Positions 61,905 to 64,000 of a stretch of DNA of 64,000 nt are shown here, one piece after another. The translations under genes were made by a program, and so were the position numbers. The DNA lies in the NCBI GenBank assembly GCA_037179515.1, contig JAXCGZ010013594.1, positions 1 through 64,000 on the forward strand, read 5' to 3'. The notes beneath the pieces are model-generated. The model did not search any database and was not told the origin of the DNA. It saw nothing but the letters and a program-made list of their open reading frames with translations. How positions within the stretch are numbered: the first letter of the stretch is position 1; every line of letters begins with the position of its first letter. The stretch is from Halocaridina rubra (Eukaryota > Arthropoda > Malacostraca > Decapoda > Atyidae).

Positions 61905-62140
61905 GTCGCTGCCTGCTGAGTAACGAGGCTGGCCACAACAGTACCAAAAGAACCAATGGAGGCGGGCTTCATCCTACCCATTTCAACCTCCTCTAATTGT
62001 TCCTCCATTGCAGGAAAAATAATTAGAGGAGAGAAGGATTGCCAGTCTATGCTCTCCTGTCGACTATAGTCTGCCCTTACAAAATGCCAGGAATATGAAT
62101 GTGAAGACATTCTCCTTTTAATCTTCTCCTACGACAGGCT
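61905..62140. repeat. Dispersed repeat, not a gene
   Basis: Shares GGATTGCCAGTCT with 41932 and TCCTACGACAGGC with 57298. A 71-codon minus-strand frame here has no domain and looks incidental. Confidence 0.4.
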
Positions 62141-64000
62141 GGTAATATGAAGTCAGAAATCTTTCAACACCACCACCAAGGATAGAATATGGAAACACCA
62201 TATACCAAGCAATGAAAAAAATTACAAAATAAAGAAAAAAAATCCACATGACATACATTCAAATAAATCTATAGTGAACTAACATCAAAATCTAATTTCT
62301 CACTGAAGTAAAACTGAGGACCAGCACCAAACATATGACCACAGAATAGCTCTACAAGTTGTCTACAGTCCAAACAATATAAATATATTTGAAAGTAAAC
62401 TAAGACTTTGTCATAATAAAGTTTGATATTTCAATAAAGTACTGTACTTAATATTCTCAAGAGGTCTGATACATGTAGGCATTAACTTTTAGAAGTATTC
62501 AAAGTCAATGACAGGAAACACTATTTCCAAAATATTCAACATTCATGTTAGTTACTGACAATTTCAGGTAGAGGAACTATGGTACACCCTATATCTAGCC
62601 ACAGATTAACTTATGGCTCAAGATGTTAATTTTGTTGATTCTGGGGGCATTTCCAAGTTCTGCAAAATTTCGCTCCAAGTTGTTGATTGCCCTTTTAGGT
62701 GTAACCATTATTATTGACTTAAATGGCAGTGGATACAGACAGGCTGCAGCAGGAAAATTAGGGCTAAGTATGCATTACTTAAGATGAGCTTAAATAAGTC
62801 TCTAAAAAGATAGAGGAAGAGGAAGGAAAACAAAAGAAAGTATATACTCTCAAAATAATAATAGATAAGATTCTTAGATTAGCAAATACAGTACACTACT
62901 ACCTATGGCTAATTTAGAATGACTAACAACGCTCTCCCTGTACATATAATTACAAGCCCAAACAAAGTGATCTCGTATTAATGATAAGAGGAGTATCCAT
63001 TCCTTGGAAAAGTAATGTAAATGCAAGAATCAGTGTGCTATTATAAGCCAATTCATAATTCTCTTGCTAACTCAAGTTGTGTAACTTTGTCGTAATAAAA
63101 AATATAACATTACACGCACATCTGTTTGAGAAGTGCAAGTATATTATGTATGAGTTTCACCTAATTTTATCTTTTTTCATCATCTTAAGTGAAACATATG
63201 AACACTACAGCATATGGTACTGTAGAATAATATAACGGTGCTAAATGTCAATCCTATATGGCATACCAGTGGCCTCTGAATATTATTCTAATGTTCTATA
63301 AAAATGTGGTTGAATTAGCCCTAACAACAGGGATTTTGTTACTTTGAGACAAATTCATTTATTAAACAACAACAGCATACTCAATACACAGACAGTAATA
63401 CTAAATGATACTAATAATTCAAATACATAATAAGGTTTTCACAACTAAACAATTTCGGATTTTTCCCAATGACAAGTCTGAGGATGATAAAATTTAAAGC
63501 CAACTGAGCATGGCAAAATCCTAATAAAGAGAGGTTGAAAAGTATGAACAGTCCAATGATAGAGAATAAATAATATTACAGTAGGCTATACATGACACTA
63601 CTACATAAAACAAAGAGGTCATGAATTCTCCCACCTACTCGAACACGGTAAGTCCATTTCAGGAATTTTATTTGTGTGTTAGAAGGTACTGAGGTACTCC
63701 AAGGCATGCCATTAAATACGCAGCTACATATTTATAAAACAAAGTTGGTAAAGTCATATGCTATTCAGACTAAAATTACCACAAAACTAAGAAAAACAAT
63801 GCAATTACACATTGGCAAACCTGCAGACATAGTGTTTTTCTGATTGATTTTGAAATATCTTACCTGTGTTTCTTCATGCTGATATACGTTTGAGGAAGAA
63901 ACCAACCCTAACCTAACTAGTGTAAGAGAATAATGGTATCTGCTTGGGGATGGGGCTGAGGTTACTCAATACTCTTCTAACCAAATAATAATGTATAAAA
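62141..64000. other. Gene-free, AT-rich stretch
   Basis: A SINE 2 remnant is visible at about 62690-62790 (GGCAGTGGATACAGACAGGC, GGAAAATTAGGGCTAAG, minus orientation). CCTAACCTAACT occurs at 63905. No exon recognised, although upstream exons of the MIF4G gene could lie here. Confidence 0.4.

Noticed and set aside
61895..62110. 71-codon minus-strand frame as an upstream MIF4G exon
   Set aside because: The DNA shares segments with dispersed repeats at 41.93 and 57.3 kb, and there is no fitting splice phase or domain.

Overview
This window is nuclear DNA of an animal, most likely an arthropod and probably a decapod crustacean. The reasons are spliced genes with GT-AG introns of 0.9 to 8 kb, about a dozen (AT)n tracts of 30-165 bp, GGTTA-rich intronic repeats, and a mix of LINE, tRNA-SINE and Penelope-like elements. 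The lineage call is an inference from repeat style only.

Layout. 1-11.9 kb: no gene; repeats dominate, including three near-perfect fold-back elements (247-655, 2472-2684, 4318-4621), LINE tails, SINEs and microsatellites. 11.9-28.8 kb: one plus-strand gene in eight coding exons, an F-box/leucine-rich-repeat protein resembling FBXL6, with every junction GT-AG and in phase (803 aa). Its introns hold a small GGTTA-rich element family with complementary ends, SINEs, a 36-bp minisatellite and a decayed LINE. 28.8-38.9 kb: about 10 kb of T-rich sequence with almost no repeats and no ORF of note, possibly a very long 3' UTR. 38.9-40.7 kb: a 75-bp tandem repeat and a decayed LINE. 41.2-61.8 kb: a minus-strand gene in six recognisable exons encoding a compact eIF4G/CTIF-type MIF4G protein (262 aa if the ATG and stop given here are right). 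Its introns carry a 5'-truncated RTE-like LINE (41.97-44.76 kb), a chain of palindromes between AT tracts (46.5-49.8 kb), a Jockey/CR1-like LINE (52.1-54.2 kb), SINE clusters and a Penelope-like element with reverse transcriptase and GIY-YIG endonuclease (58.7-60.5 kb). 61.9-64.0 kb: no gene seen.

The two genes converge. Plus-strand sequence is T-rich until about 40.7 kb and A-rich beyond, matching transcription direction.

The most unusual signal is a recurring arrangement: an (AT)n tract, minus-strand copies, plus-strand copies, then another (AT)n tract. Heads meet in the middle and tails mostly lie in the AT tracts. It is seen for a tRNA-derived SINE, for the Penelope-like element and for an unknown repeat. 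Because (AT)n is self-complementary, paired retrotransposition priming from both strands of one AT tract is a plausible, testable explanation.
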